From: Alkalibacterium sp046484155
Lineage (GTDB): Bacteria; Bacillota; Bacilli; Lactobacillales; Carnobacteriaceae_A
Assembly (NCBI RefSeq): GCF_046484155.1
Contig: NZ_JAWOBT010000104.1
Span: 1 to 64,000 of the forward strand
Direction: 5' to 3'
DNA length: 64,000 bases
Made by a program: the position numbers and the translations under genes. Numbering within the stretch: position 1 is the stretch's first letter; each line of letters starts with the position of its first letter. Positions 50,619-59,281 of the stretch are shown here, piece after piece. The notes beneath the pieces were generated by a model. That model was given only the letters and a program-made list of their open reading frames with translations, was not told the origin of the DNA and searched no databases.

Positions 50619-51950
50619 ATGAATAAAGATAATTACAGTAAACGATTAATGAGTAATATGGAGATCAATACGCACAATCATTTGGTCATTGACGGTGTAG
50701 ATACGATAGACCTTGTTAATAAATACGGGACACCCCTTAATGTCTATGATCTTTCTTTAATAAAAGAAAAAATAAATATGTTTAAAGAGGCGTTTGAGAA
50801 CTACGAAAATAAAACGCAAGTTGCCTATGCCAGTAAAGCTTTTTCGTCGCTGGCGCTATACGAATTATTAGCAAAAGAAGATGTATCGCTGGATGTTGTT
50901 TCGGGCGGAGAGCTGTTTTTAGCTATAGAAGCCGGATTCCCTAAGGAGCGTATTCATTTTCATGGCAATAACAAATCATACGACGAACTAAATACTGCCA
51001 TTCAAGAGAATATTGGATGCATAGTGATCGATAATTTTTATGAAATTGAGATGGTGGAAGAATTAACGAACAAACATCATCGCGTAATGGATGTTCTCAT
51101 TCGCGTAGCACCAGGTGTCGAAGCACACACGCATGAGTATATCACGACCGGACAAGCGGATTCAAAGTTCGGATTTGATTTAGCCTCAGGACAAGTGGAA
51201 GGGGCTATTGAAAAGATAAAATCAGCTGAAAATATCAATTGTATCGGTTTACATGCCCATATCGGTTCTCAGATTTTTGAAGTCGACGGGTATCAAGCAG
51301 TCATTGAAAAACTTTTAGTCAAAGCAAAAGAGTGGGAAAAGTCATTTGATTTCACCTTAAACGTACTCAATGTGGGTGGAGGTTTCGGTATACGCTATAC
51401 GGAGGCAGATACGCCACTTCCTTTGAAAGACTACGCTGAAGCTATTATGAATGCTGTAAGAAAGCATGCCAAGATAAACGAACTAGATCTTCCGGAAATT
51501 TGGATTGAACCAGGTAGAAGTATCGTAGGAGAAGCTGGAACAAGTCTGTATACGGTAGGAAGTCAAAAAAATATTCCGGCAATCAGAAAATATGTTTCGG
51601 TAGATGGGGGAATGGCGGATAATATCAGACCCGCGCTGTACCAAGCAGAGTATACTGGAGTGTTGGCAAATAGAGTCAACGGAGACAGTGAAGAACTAGT
51701 ATCCATCGCCGGAAAAGCATGCGAGAGTGGAGATATGTTAATATGGGATATCACGTTACCTCGCCCCACTTATAAAGATATTTTAGCTATATTCAGTACC
51801 GGTGCATATGGTTATTCTATGGCGAGCAACTATAATCGCTTACCCAGACCTGCAGTGGTATTTGTAGAGAAGGGTAAAGATTTTTTAGCAATCAAGAGAG
51901 AAACAGTTCAAGACTATTTGAAATTAGAAAATAGTATCGAAAATTGGTAA
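50619..51950 (+). CDS. lysA: diaminopimelate decarboxylase
   Basis: This 443-residue PLP enzyme makes lysine from meso-diaminopimelate. The PLP lysine is in VAYASKAFSS, phosphate-binding glycines are in NVGGGFGIRY, the substrate Arg is in EPGRSIVGEAG, and the second-subunit Cys is in CESGDML. No other lysine genes are adjacent. GGGAAAAGATG precedes the first ATG; an internal ATG in-frame (SNMEIN) is another possible start. It heads lysA-ribT-scpA-scpB-rluB. Confidence 0.95.
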   Translation: MNKDNYSKRLMSNMEINTHNHLVIDGVDTIDLVNKYGTPLNVYDLSLIKEKINMFKEAFENYENKTQVAYASKAFSSLALYELLAKEDVSLDVVSGGELFLAIEAGFPKERIHFHGNNKSYDELNTAIQENIGCIVIDNFYEIEMVEELTNKHHRVMDVLIRVAPGVEAHTHEYITTGQADSKFGFDLASGQVEGAIEKIKSAENINCIGLHAHIGSQIFEVDGYQAVIEKLLVKAKEWEKSFDFTLNVLNVGGGFGIRYTEADTPLPLKDYAEAIMNAVRKHAKINELDLPEIWIEPGRSIVGEAGTSLYTVGSQKNIPAIRKYVSVDGGMADNIRPALYQAEYTGVLANRVNGDSEELVSIAGKACESGDMLIWDITLPRPTYKDILAIFSTGAYGYSMASNYNRLPRPAVVFVEKGKDFLAIKRETVQDYLKLENSIENW

Positions 51951-51968
51951 CAAAACAGGAGGACTTTC

Positions 51969-52322
51969 ATGCTCGTCATATACAAAGCTGATTATCAGAA
52001 AATAACGATGGGATTACTGTCATACATTCCTGATTTGAAAGAAACAAGTCGGTTAACAAAAGAAATGGAATGGTACAATCAAGAAGATAATCGACAGCTT
52101 TTCTTATGGAAAAGTGAAGAAACAGGTGATTTGGCTGGTGTTATCGGCATTGAAGAAGATGAAGAAATGGTCCTTTTAAGACACATCGCTGTGAACCCGT
52201 CTTACCGAGAAGAAGGCATGGCATCCAGCATGTTAAATGCTCTGTCAAAACAATGCGCACCGAAACGTATTGTTGGAACGCTGGAAACAGCATCTATTTT
52301 GACTAAGTGGCAAAAGGCTTAG
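51969..52322 (+). CDS. ribT: GNAT family N-acetyltransferase, RibT-like
   Basis: This 117-residue protein contains a short GNAT core: RQLFLWKSEETGDLAGVIGI, then the acetyl-CoA segment LLRHIAVNPSYREEGMASSM. The opening MLVIYKADYQKITMGLLSYIP resembles B. subtilis RibT, which sits upstream of scpAB as here. The acceptor substrate is unknown. The riboflavin transporter lies about 5 kb downstream, but there is no rib biosynthesis operon in the window. ACAGGAGGAC precedes the ATG. Confidence 0.82.
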   Translation: MLVIYKADYQKITMGLLSYIPDLKETSRLTKEMEWYNQEDNRQLFLWKSEETGDLAGVIGIEEDEEMVLLRHIAVNPSYREEGMASSMLNALSKQCAPKRIVGTLETASILTKWQKA

Positions 52323-52356
52323 ATAATTAATATGACATTATAAAGTAGGAAACTGA

Positions 52357-53130
52357 ATGAGTGATAAATGGAAAGTTAACCTAGATATTTTTGAAGGACC
52401 ACTTGATTTGCTGCTCCATCTGATCAACCGGATGGAAATCGATATCTACGACATACCGATTAAAGAAATAACCGAACAATATCTAAATTATCTCCATGCT
52501 ATGCAGCTGCTCCAACTTGACGTGGCAGGAGAATATTTAGTTATGGCGGCAACCCTTATGTCAATTAAAAGTCAATCGCTCCTTCCAAGAAATGAATCTT
52601 GGGAAGAAGTGGGTGAAGAGTTTAATGTTGAAGAAGATTCAATTGAAAAACTACAACAAAAACTTTTAGAATATCGGAAAATCAAGTATGTGTCGAGTAA
52701 ATTAGATGAAAACCGTAGGAACCGTGAACAATATTTTTCTAAACCACACGAGGACTTAACACACTTTCAACAGTTTATACCACTTGAAACAGGGGAGTTA
52801 GGATTAAGTGATTTAATTGGAGCGTTCGGTGAACTGTTCAAAAGAAAAGAATGGCTGGATCCTACTCCAAATACGATTGATTTAGAAGGAATTACCGTTA
52901 ACGAAAAAATAGAATGGCTAGAAAAAAGGATATTCTCGAGTGTACAAGCGATACCTTTTCGACTATTGTTCACTAAACCGACAAAAAAAGAGTATGTTGT
53001 CACGTTCTTAGCCTTGCTAGAAATGATTAAAGAAAATAAAGTAGCAATTGAACAATCTGACAGTTTCGGTGAAATTTATCTATCTAGTGTACAACAGGGA
53101 AAGAAAGGATTGAGTGAGCAAAATGAATGA
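52357..53130 (+). CDS. scpA: segregation and condensation protein A
   Basis: This 257-residue kleisin bridges the SMC dimer in chromosome condensation. N-terminal FEGPLDLLLHLINRMEIDIYDIPI is the family signature that binds the SMC neck; the C-terminal winged helix (TKKEYVVTFLALLEMIKENK) binds the SMC head. Length is normal. AAGTAGGAAACTGA precedes the start. scpB overlaps its end. Confidence 0.96.
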   Translation: MSDKWKVNLDIFEGPLDLLLHLINRMEIDIYDIPIKEITEQYLNYLHAMQLLQLDVAGEYLVMAATLMSIKSQSLLPRNESWEEVGEEFNVEEDSIEKLQQKLLEYRKIKYVSSKLDENRRNREQYFSKPHEDLTHFQQFIPLETGELGLSDLIGAFGELFKRKEWLDPTPNTIDLEGITVNEKIEWLEKRIFSSVQAIPFRLLFTKPTKKEYVVTFLALLEMIKENKVAIEQSDSFGEIYLSSVQQGKKGLSEQNE

Positions 53131-53734
53131 ATTTGCTACATACGAGGCCTTGTTATTTGTGGCCGGCGAAGAAGGGATAACGTTGAACGACTTGGCTCAA
53201 TTGACAAAATCTACCCCTGACCACGTTAGAGTATGCCTTGAAGACCTATCAGAACAATATTTGAATGAAGAAAATAGTGGCTTGAAATTAATAGAAACGG
53301 CTGAAACGTACCGTTTAGTCACAAAAAAAGAATTTTCAGTCATAATAGAGCAATATGCAAAATCACCTCTGATTAAAAAGTTAAGTAAAGCTTCGGTTGA
53401 AACGCTGGCTATCATTGCTTATAAACAGCCCATCACTCGGATGGAGATAGAGGATATTAGAGGCGTACAGTTATCATCAAGCTTACAGAAGCTGAAGTTA
53501 AGAAATCTAATCCATGAAATCGGCCGAGTTGAAGCACCAGGTCGACCAGTACTCTACGGAACAACAGATTATTTTTTAGATTATTTTGGATTAAATGATT
53601 TAACTGAACTACCAGAATTAGAAGTTGAAGATGAAATGGAAAGTCAAAGTTTGTTTAGTGAAGAATTAGAATTTAAAGGAGATTATTATGGAACGTCTAC
53701 AAAAAGTAATGGCACACGCGGGAATAGCTTCTAG
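53123..53734 (+). CDS. scpB: segregation and condensation protein B
   Basis: This protein of about 203 residues has two winged-helix domains (YEALLFVAGEEGITLNDLAQ; LSKASVETLAIIAYKQPITRMEIEDIRG), and a dimer of it stabilises ScpA on SMC. The ATG at 53123 overlaps the scpA stop; a GTG at 53114 is an equally possible start 9 bases upstream. The 3' end overlaps rluB by 47 bases, an unusually long overlap. Confidence 0.94.
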   Translation: MNEFATYEALLFVAGEEGITLNDLAQLTKSTPDHVRVCLEDLSEQYLNEENSGLKLIETAETYRLVTKKEFSVIIEQYAKSPLIKKLSKASVETLAIIAYKQPITRMEIEDIRGVQLSSSLQKLKLRNLIHEIGRVEAPGRPVLYGTTDYFLDYFGLNDLTELPELEVEDEMESQSLFSEELEFKGDYYGTSTKSNGTRGNSF

Positions 53735-54407
53735 AAGAGCATCAGAAAAATTGATCAAAGAAGGCAGAGTAAAAGTGAACGGGGAAGTAGTTACCGAAAT
53801 GGGTTTAAATGTAAGCAGTGACGACACTATTGAAGTAGACAGTGTTCCTATTGCTAAAGAACAAAAGTTATATTTTCTCTTAAATAAACCCAGAGGTGTT
53901 ATCTCAAGTGCGGATGATCCCAAGGGAAGAAAAACGGTTGTGGACTTCTTCTCACACATCGATCAGCGTATCTATCCAGTTGGACGTTTAGATTACGATA
54001 CTACAGGCGTGCTTTTATTAACGAATGATGGAGAACTGACCAACCAGTTGACACACCCAAAATATGGCATCGAAAAAACATATGTTGCTAAAGTGACAGG
54101 TTTGATCAATAAAACGGCTATCTCCAAATTGGAAAAAGGCCTGAATATAGATGGTTACAAAACAAGACCCGCTAAAGCAAGAATTATCGATATCGACCCT
54201 AAGAAAAATATTAGTATGGTTGAATTAACTATTCATGAAGGCAAAAATCATCAGGTGAAAAAAATGCTTAAAACGGTTGGTTTTCCTGTCGAGAAATTAA
54301 ACAGAGACAAATATGGGTTTTTAACAACAGAAGGTCTTCAATCGGGAGAATGGCGTCAACTTAAAACGTTTGAAGTAAACAAATTAAAAGAACTTATAAA
54401 AGAATAA
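53688..54407 (+). CDS. rluB: rRNA pseudouridine synthase (RluB-like)
   Basis: This 239-residue enzyme isomerises a uridine in 23S rRNA. An N-terminal S4 RNA-binding domain (MERLQKVMAHAGIASRRASE) precedes the catalytic domain with the nucleophile Asp in VGRLDYDTTGVLLLTNDG. The C-terminal HEGKNHQVKKMLKTVG is typical of the RsuA/RluB group. AAAGGAG before ATG at 53688 lies inside scpB. The specificity (U2605 rather than another site) is by analogy. Confidence 0.93.
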   Translation: MERLQKVMAHAGIASRRASEKLIKEGRVKVNGEVVTEMGLNVSSDDTIEVDSVPIAKEQKLYFLLNKPRGVISSADDPKGRKTVVDFFSHIDQRIYPVGRLDYDTTGVLLLTNDGELTNQLTHPKYGIEKTYVAKVTGLINKTAISKLEKGLNIDGYKTRPAKARIIDIDPKKNISMVELTIHEGKNHQVKKMLKTVGFPVEKLNRDKYGFLTTEGLQSGEWRQLKTFEVNKLKELIKE

Positions 54408-54425
54408 CTCCTAAAAGTGAATATG

Positions 54426-54455
54426 TTGGCAGAAACAGATCACATTCGTTATAAT
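54426..54455 (+). promoter_or_regulatory. promoter of the two-component pair
   Basis: TTGGCA (54426-54431) and TATAAT (54450-54455) with an 18-base spacer lie about 75 bases before the regulator gene. Confidence 0.6.
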
Positions 54456-54530
54456 AATCATAGATGAGGTTTGCTGAAAGTATTTGATATCTAGCCATGA
54501 CTAAAGTATGAATTAGAGGAGTGTCTAAAC

Positions 54531-55277
54531 GTGACCGAAGAGACTAATCAAGACAACAAAAAGAAATTGCTAGTAGTTGATGATGAAGATAGAATCAGAA
54601 GACTACTGAAAATGTATTTAGAAAAAGCAGATTACAGTATTGAAGAGGCTGAACATGGAAAAAAAGCATTAGAAATGGCTTTAGAAAATGATTATGATCT
54701 CATTCTTTTAGATGTGATGATGCCAGAAATGGATGGTCTTGAAGTAGCTGAAGAAATCAGAAAAGAAAAAGAGACACCGATCATGATGCTGACAGCTAAA
54801 GGAGAAGAGTTGAATCGTATTCAAGGTTTTGAAGCAGGTGTCGACGATTATATCGTCAAACCATTTAGTCCACGGGAAATAGTATTGCGTGTAGCGGCTA
54901 TTTTGAAACGTACTAAAAGTGATACACCAAGTGGTACCAACGGGGACACATCGGACACGCTCACGTTACCTCATTTAGAAATTGATAATGATTCAAGAAG
55001 AGTTACTGCCGACGGCCAGCCAGTTAATTTAACTCCAAAAGAATATGATCTTCTCCATTATCTGATGTCTTCTCCAGATCAAATATTTGGCCGAGAACAG
55101 TTACTCAGAGAAGTATGGAAATATGAATTTTTTGGTGATTTAAGAACAGTGGATACACATGTTAAAAGATTAAGAGAGAAACTCAAAAAAGAATCAGATG
55201 TCGCTTCTAAAATGATTGAAACAGTATGGGGTCTAGGTTACAAATTAAATTCTTATCCTGATGACGAAGAGGAGTAA
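54531..55277 (+). CDS. resD: OmpR-family response regulator (ResD/SrrA-like)
   Basis: This 248-residue regulator has a receiver domain (acidic pocket DDED at 17-20, phosphoacceptor Asp61 in LLDVMMPEMDG, Lys in IVKPFSPRE) and a winged-helix DNA-binding domain (LTPKEYDLLHYL; REVWKYEFFGDLRTVDTHVKRLREKL). Location downstream of scpAB-rluB parallels resD in Bacillus, but no resABC genes are present, so a redox role is only inferred. The start is GTG at 54531 behind AGAGGAGTG. The kinase gene overlaps its tail region closely. Confidence 0.88.
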   Translation: MTEETNQDNKKKLLVVDDEDRIRRLLKMYLEKADYSIEEAEHGKKALEMALENDYDLILLDVMMPEMDGLEVAEEIRKEKETPIMMLTAKGEELNRIQGFEAGVDDYIVKPFSPREIVLRVAAILKRTKSDTPSGTNGDTSDTLTLPHLEIDNDSRRVTADGQPVNLTPKEYDLLHYLMSSPDQIFGREQLLREVWKYEFFGDLRTVDTHVKRLREKLKKESDVASKMIETVWGLGYKLNSYPDDEEE

Positions 55278-55281
55278 TTGT

Positions 55282-57084
55282 ATGAAGTTAAATGTAGTGG
55301 CAATTAAAATTTGGCTCATTACGTTTGGAATCACCTTGTTATCTTTCGTCATTACGACTATATTTTATGGTGTCTTTTATTCTCAACAAATCAAAGATAA
55401 TTATATGAATGAATATGAACAGGTTATTATAAATGTGGAGCGCCTTGCATTAGCGGATCCGCATTTTTTGTTGGAAAATATTGAAGCAATTAATGATTTC
55501 CATATGCATATAGACTTTGCTTTGTTATTAGATGACACGTATACTCCTAACGATGAAGAGTGGCTGTTGCCCTTTGCAGAAGAAAAAAAAGAAAGTATGG
55601 AAAACAAACCGGGGATCATGGATAATATTGATTCCAGCGAGCCTGTACAAATTCGTTCCGATTTAGTTGAAGAATATAAAACAAATATCCCACATGTTTT
55701 TCATATTCAACCCACAGAAATTGACGGGGAAGATGCTCTGTTTTATTCTTACGGAGATCTGTCCTTTCTTGTTGATATAGAAAGACGCATGACTTTTTTA
55801 TTAACAGGTTTGATTATTGCCCATATGTTAGCTGCTCTATATTATTATATGTATTTGAAACGTAACGTTTCGGAGCCTATCAACGCTATGACGAACATAG
55901 CTTTCGATTTTGCTCGAGATGATTTCAGCCATCAACTACCTATTTCGGGTCGTGATGACTTGTCTGAACTTGCCATGGCTATGAATAAAATGGGCCATTC
56001 TCTCGAAACGAATCGAACCGTGGTCAAGCAAGAGAAAGAATTGTTGAGCCATATTTTAGAAAATATCGAAACAGGGATTTTATATTACGATATTGATAAA
56101 ACCTTGTTATTATCTAACCCTGTTGGAGACTTGTTTGTAACTCAATACCAGGTGGAAGAATCTAACTTCTCGGGCCATGATAAATTTGTTAGTGTTGATG
56201 AAAAATTAAACGAAGTAATCGACACTAAGTCATCGGTGGAATTTACTATAGAAATGGAAGAAACGTTTTATGTGGTGACCATCTTACCGCTAATGGAATC
56301 TGACAGTAATGATCTTAGAGGCTTAGTCGTCTCGACTAAAGATTTAACGAAAGAACATCGATTAGATCGAATGAGAGTAGATTTTATAAATAATATCTCA
56401 CATGAACTGCGCACACCGCTTGTTATGGTCCAAGGCTATAGTGAAGCGATACTGGATGATGTTGCTGAAAGTGTTGAAGAGAAAAAAGAGATGGCTCAGA
56501 TCATCCGAGATGAGTCTCAAAGAATGAATCGGATGGTAAATGAAATGCTTGACTTATCTCGGATGGAAGCGGGATATATTGAATTACAAAAATCAGAAGT
56601 CAATCTCAACAGCTATTTAAGAAACCTTTTGTTCCGTTTTGATAATATGGCGAGCGATGCTGAAGTATCATTGCAGATGGAAGCCCCTAAAGAAACTGTG
56701 CATCAAATGATTGATAAAGATAAGATGGACCAGGTCTTCGTTAATATTATTAATAATGCAATCAGACACACAAGCATGACTGATAAAAAAGAAAAAATAG
56801 TGACGCTTCAACTACTTAAAGAAGAGAAACTTGAAGAAGTCGTCATGATCGTTAAAGATACAGGTACAGGTATCCCGGAGGATGATTTACCCTATATTTT
56901 TGATCGTTTTTTCAAAGCGGATAAATCTCGAAATAATTACGCACCTAATACCAAAGGAACAGGGATAGGCTTATCGCTAGTTAAAAATATTGTTGAAGCA
57001 CATGGAGGATATATAGAAGTTGAATCAGCAATGAATGAAGGTTCTTCTTTTATTATTCATATACCAATGAACCAGGAAGATTAA
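55282..57084 (+). CDS. resE: sensor histidine kinase (ResE/SrrB-like)
   Basis: This 600-residue membrane kinase has helix 1 at about 8-32, an extracellular sensor of about 130 residues, helix 2 near 170-190, a HAMP linker, a PAS-like domain (about 250-360), HisKA with phospho-His374 in ISHELRTPLVMVQGY, and HATPase_c with NNAIRH, DTGTGIP, FDRFFKADKSR and GTGIGLSLVK. I chose ATG at 55282 behind AAGAGGAGTAA; the frame extends 7 codons upstream into resD. The signal is unknown. Confidence 0.9.
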   Translation: MKLNVVAIKIWLITFGITLLSFVITTIFYGVFYSQQIKDNYMNEYEQVIINVERLALADPHFLLENIEAINDFHMHIDFALLLDDTYTPNDEEWLLPFAEEKKESMENKPGIMDNIDSSEPVQIRSDLVEEYKTNIPHVFHIQPTEIDGEDALFYSYGDLSFLVDIERRMTFLLTGLIIAHMLAALYYYMYLKRNVSEPINAMTNIAFDFARDDFSHQLPISGRDDLSELAMAMNKMGHSLETNRTVVKQEKELLSHILENIETGILYYDIDKTLLLSNPVGDLFVTQYQVEESNFSGHDKFVSVDEKLNEVIDTKSSVEFTIEMEETFYVVTILPLMESDSNDLRGLVVSTKDLTKEHRLDRMRVDFINNISHELRTPLVMVQGYSEAILDDVAESVEEKKEMAQIIRDESQRMNRMVNEMLDLSRMEAGYIELQKSEVNLNSYLRNLLFRFDNMASDAEVSLQMEAPKETVHQMIDKDKMDQVFVNIINNAIRHTSMTDKKEKIVTLQLLKEEKLEEVVMIVKDTGTGIPEDDLPYIFDRFFKADKSRNNYAPNTKGTGIGLSLVKNIVEAHGGYIEVESAMNEGSSFIIHIPMNQED

Positions 57085-57120
57085 ATCATCAAGATAATAT
57101 CTGCGTAAGGTGCAACAGAT

Positions 57121-57148
57121 TTGACTTGTTCAATTAATTCTTTATAAT
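57121..57148 (+). promoter_or_regulatory. promoter of the ribU transcript
   Basis: TTGACT (57121-57126) and TATAAT (57143-57148) with a 16-base spacer lie about 30 bases before the FMN aptamer. Confidence 0.8.
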
Positions 57149-57178
57149 TAGTATTGAAAATAAAATAATTTATGATTC

Positions 57179-57288
57179 ATCTTCAGGGGCAGGGTGTGAC
57201 TCCCGACCGGTGGTAAAGTCCACGAGCGATTAAAATTGCTGAACTGGTGCAATTCCAGTACCGACAGTAAAGTCTGGATAAAGAAGAT
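57179..57288 (+). ncRNA. FMN riboswitch aptamer (RFN element)
   Basis: The conserved RFN blocks are present in order: closing stem ATCTTC/GAAGAT at the ends, AGGGGCAGGGTG, CCCGACCGGTGGT, then CCAGTACCGACAGT and AGTCTGGAT. FMN binding would reduce expression of the downstream riboflavin transporter. Confidence 0.97.
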
Positions 57289-57322
57289 GGAGCTTTTTGA
57301 CTGAATATAACTCTGTCTAATG

Positions 57323-57364
57323 CTCTATTTGTCACCTGAAGTACAGGGATAAATAGAGTTTTTT
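57323..57364 (+). terminator. FMN riboswitch expression-platform terminator
   Basis: CTCTATTT (57323-57330) pairs with AAATAGAG (57351-57358), followed by six T residues. It lies between the aptamer and ribU and is the likely FMN-dependent terminator. The loop segment CCTGAAGTA (57335-57343) is complementary to TACTTCAGG (57374-57382) downstream. Confidence 0.8.
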
Positions 57365-57429
57365 GTATCCTCATACTTCAGGCGATAGTGACATGGTTGT
57401 GTTCAGAGAAGTTCACCCTTAGTAGGATG

Positions 57430-57447
57430 AATCCTTTCAGGAGGATT
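57430..57447 (+). promoter_or_regulatory. hairpin overlapping the ribU ribosome binding site
   Basis: AATCCT (57430-57435) can pair with AGGATT (57442-57447), trapping the SD core AGGAGG (57439-57444). The same ATCCT can alternatively pair with AGGAT at 57424-57428, freeing the SD. Confidence 0.4.
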
Positions 57448-57451
57448 TATT

Positions 57452-58063
57452 ATGACAAACAGTAAGACGAAGAAGCTGGTAGGCGTTGCCATGTTAGCGT
57501 CATTGGCTTGGGTGATTTCTATGTTAGCATTTCCGGTACTGCCGGGGTCACCGTTTTTGAAAGTTGATTTTAGTGATTTAGCCGTGTTGTTCGGGATGTA
57601 TGTTTATGGTCCAGCTGCCGGTATTACCATTGCGTTTATCCGCTCACTTCTATCCTATGCACAAAAAGGTGGCGAGATGGGGTTCCCTATTGGAGATACA
57701 GCGGCATTTATTGCATCGGTCTCTTTCACACTACCTATTTATTTCATGCTAATAAGATATGGTTCGACATTGAAAAATAAAATAGTGGGTATTTTCAGTT
57801 CAACTCTGTCATTAACAGTCATGATGTCGGTATTGAACTGGTTGGTTATTGCTCCAGCTTATATGGCGGTTATGGGATTTGACGTTGGACCGATGCGCAC
57901 CTATTTGATGTTAGCTGTTGTTCCATTCAACTTAATTAAAGGCATTTTAGTTGGCCTCGTTTTTTATGTCGCTTTTGCTAAACTGAAACCATGGTTAGAT
58001 AAAACGAAGAGAAAATTTCAGAAAAAGCGCAGTCGGTCACTAGCTGTTAATGAAACAAATTAA
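57452..58063 (+). CDS. ribU: riboflavin ECF transporter S component
   Basis: This 203-residue protein has five or six hydrophobic helices and is the substrate-binding unit of an energy-coupling-factor importer; the EcfAA'T module is elsewhere. The ADLAVLFGMYVYGPAAGI-like loop (here SDLAVLFGMYVYGPAAG) and the Lys-rich C terminus resemble RibU. The FMN riboswitch in the leader makes riboflavin specificity very likely. A strong AGGAGG precedes the ATG. Confidence 0.95.
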   Translation: MTNSKTKKLVGVAMLASLAWVISMLAFPVLPGSPFLKVDFSDLAVLFGMYVYGPAAGITIAFIRSLLSYAQKGGEMGFPIGDTAAFIASVSFTLPIYFMLIRYGSTLKNKIVGIFSSTLSLTVMMSVLNWLVIAPAYMAVMGFDVGPMRTYLMLAVVPFNLIKGILVGLVFYVAFAKLKPWLDKTKRKFQKKRSRSLAVNETN

Positions 58064-58080
58064 CCAGAATTGATTTAGCA

Positions 58081-58131
58081 AGAGAATAAATAATAGCAGG
58101 GATTTTTCCGGCTGTTATTTATTCTCTTTTT
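58081..58131 (+). terminator. terminator after ribU
   Basis: Seventeen-base arms (58081-58097 and 58111-58127) pair with one G-U and precede a T run. The short interior adds a GG/CC pair. Confidence 0.92.
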
Positions 58132-58179
58132 GGTTTTAGAAATCTCGAATTTAAGGGTTATTGAGTCTGGAAATAATGA

Positions 58180-58185
58180 TATAAT
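58180..58185 (+). promoter_or_regulatory. putative ypbB -10 element
   Basis: A perfect TATAAT lies 44 bases before the ypbB start. The only -35-like sequence (TTATTG, 58159-58164) is 15 bases away, so it is tentative. Confidence 0.35.
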
Positions 58186-58228
58186 TAAACCATTGATACG
58201 GCATAAAATTCAGAGGAGTGAGATTACG

Positions 58229-59281
58229 TTGGCTGATCATTTTCTAGAAAACTATATATTAAGTTTGTTTAACAAAAATACCATAGTGACAATTAAACAA
58301 CTAAGTCTCATTGCAAGTGGAAAACGAACCCCCTCTGTCTTATTTAATGTTGAGAAAAACAAGCTGTATGTTTTGTTTGGACTCTTTCCTGATCTCTCAA
58401 TAAAAGAGTGGGAACGGATCATTCATATACTTATAAGTGAACGTCAGCTAAAGATTGCTGATGATCGTTTAACACTAACCCCAGAAGGTTTAAAAGAAAA
58501 AAAAGATTTCAATAAAGATTATCCTTTCATAAATAACTTGGATCAGTTACGCTATGCAACAACGAAACAACTCTTTTGGAATCGGTTTATTTTTATCACT
58601 CAAATTTTTTCTGAATACAGTCATCAAAACAAGGACTACGTGCCATATCTTTCTACTATAGAAAATCAGTTAAGCATAAAAAAATGGTTAGTTGGATATA
58701 GAAAAGGAATGGATGAATTGACTTTAATGTGGTTCAAAGAATTGAATGCACTGCTTAAATCGTTTCCGACGGAGCACTCAAATTTTATTGCAAGTCACTT
58801 CGTTGGATATAAAACTAACGGAAGCACAAGTCGTCAAATTAAAAATAGTAACAACCTATCGACGGAACACTACAAAGTTTTAATCGATCAGCTAAGTTAT
58901 CAAATAGCACAACGAGACGAAAAGTCATTTCCGTTACTATCTTCGTTATGGAAATACACGCATAAAGATAGTGATGAAGGGTTGAGTCATAGTGCCTGGC
59001 TTTCAAAAAACTTGCTTGAAAATGGGGTAAGCTTAGGCGAAGTAGCTAAGAGACGAAATCTGAAAAACAATACAATCAAAGAACACATACTTGAATGTGT
59101 TTTAATAGAAAATTGGCCATATTATAAGCGCTATATCGCCTCTGCACACTATACGAATTTGCATAATTTATTTGAATCAAAACAGGTCTCGACGTATTCT
59201 GAAGCGAAAATAGTTTTAGAAGATTTAGATTTTTTCTCATATCGCTTAATTGAAATTGAAAGGATTAGACAGAATGATTAA
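58229..59281 (+). CDS. ypbB: helix-turn-helix protein YpbB-like, partner gene of recQ
   Basis: This 350-residue protein of unknown function matches the YpbB type by position directly upstream of recQ and by its C-terminal helix-turn-helix (SLGEVAKRRNLKNNTIKEHILEC), a helicase-associated HTH found in RecQ-linked proteins. No enzyme motif is visible. TTG at 58229 follows AGAGGAGTGAG; the frame extends to 58130 but those codons overlap the preceding terminator. It overlaps recQ by 8 bases, which implies coupled translation and a joint role in DNA repair. Confidence 0.8.
   Translation: MADHFLENYILSLFNKNTIVTIKQLSLIASGKRTPSVLFNVEKNKLYVLFGLFPDLSIKEWERIIHILISERQLKIADDRLTLTPEGLKEKKDFNKDYPFINNLDQLRYATTKQLFWNRFIFITQIFSEYSHQNKDYVPYLSTIENQLSIKKWLVGYRKGMDELTLMWFKELNALLKSFPTEHSNFIASHFVGYKTNGSTSRQIKNSNNLSTEHYKVLIDQLSYQIAQRDEKSFPLLSSLWKYTHKDSDEGLSHSAWLSKNLLENGVSLGEVAKRRNLKNNTIKEHILECVLIENWPYYKRYIASAHYTNLHNLFESKQVSTYSEAKIVLEDLDFFSYRLIEIERIRQND

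Noticed and set aside
53666..53959. 97-codon frame on - over scpB-rluB
   Set aside because: Antisense shadow of conserved S4 domain coding sequence, with no supporting signals.
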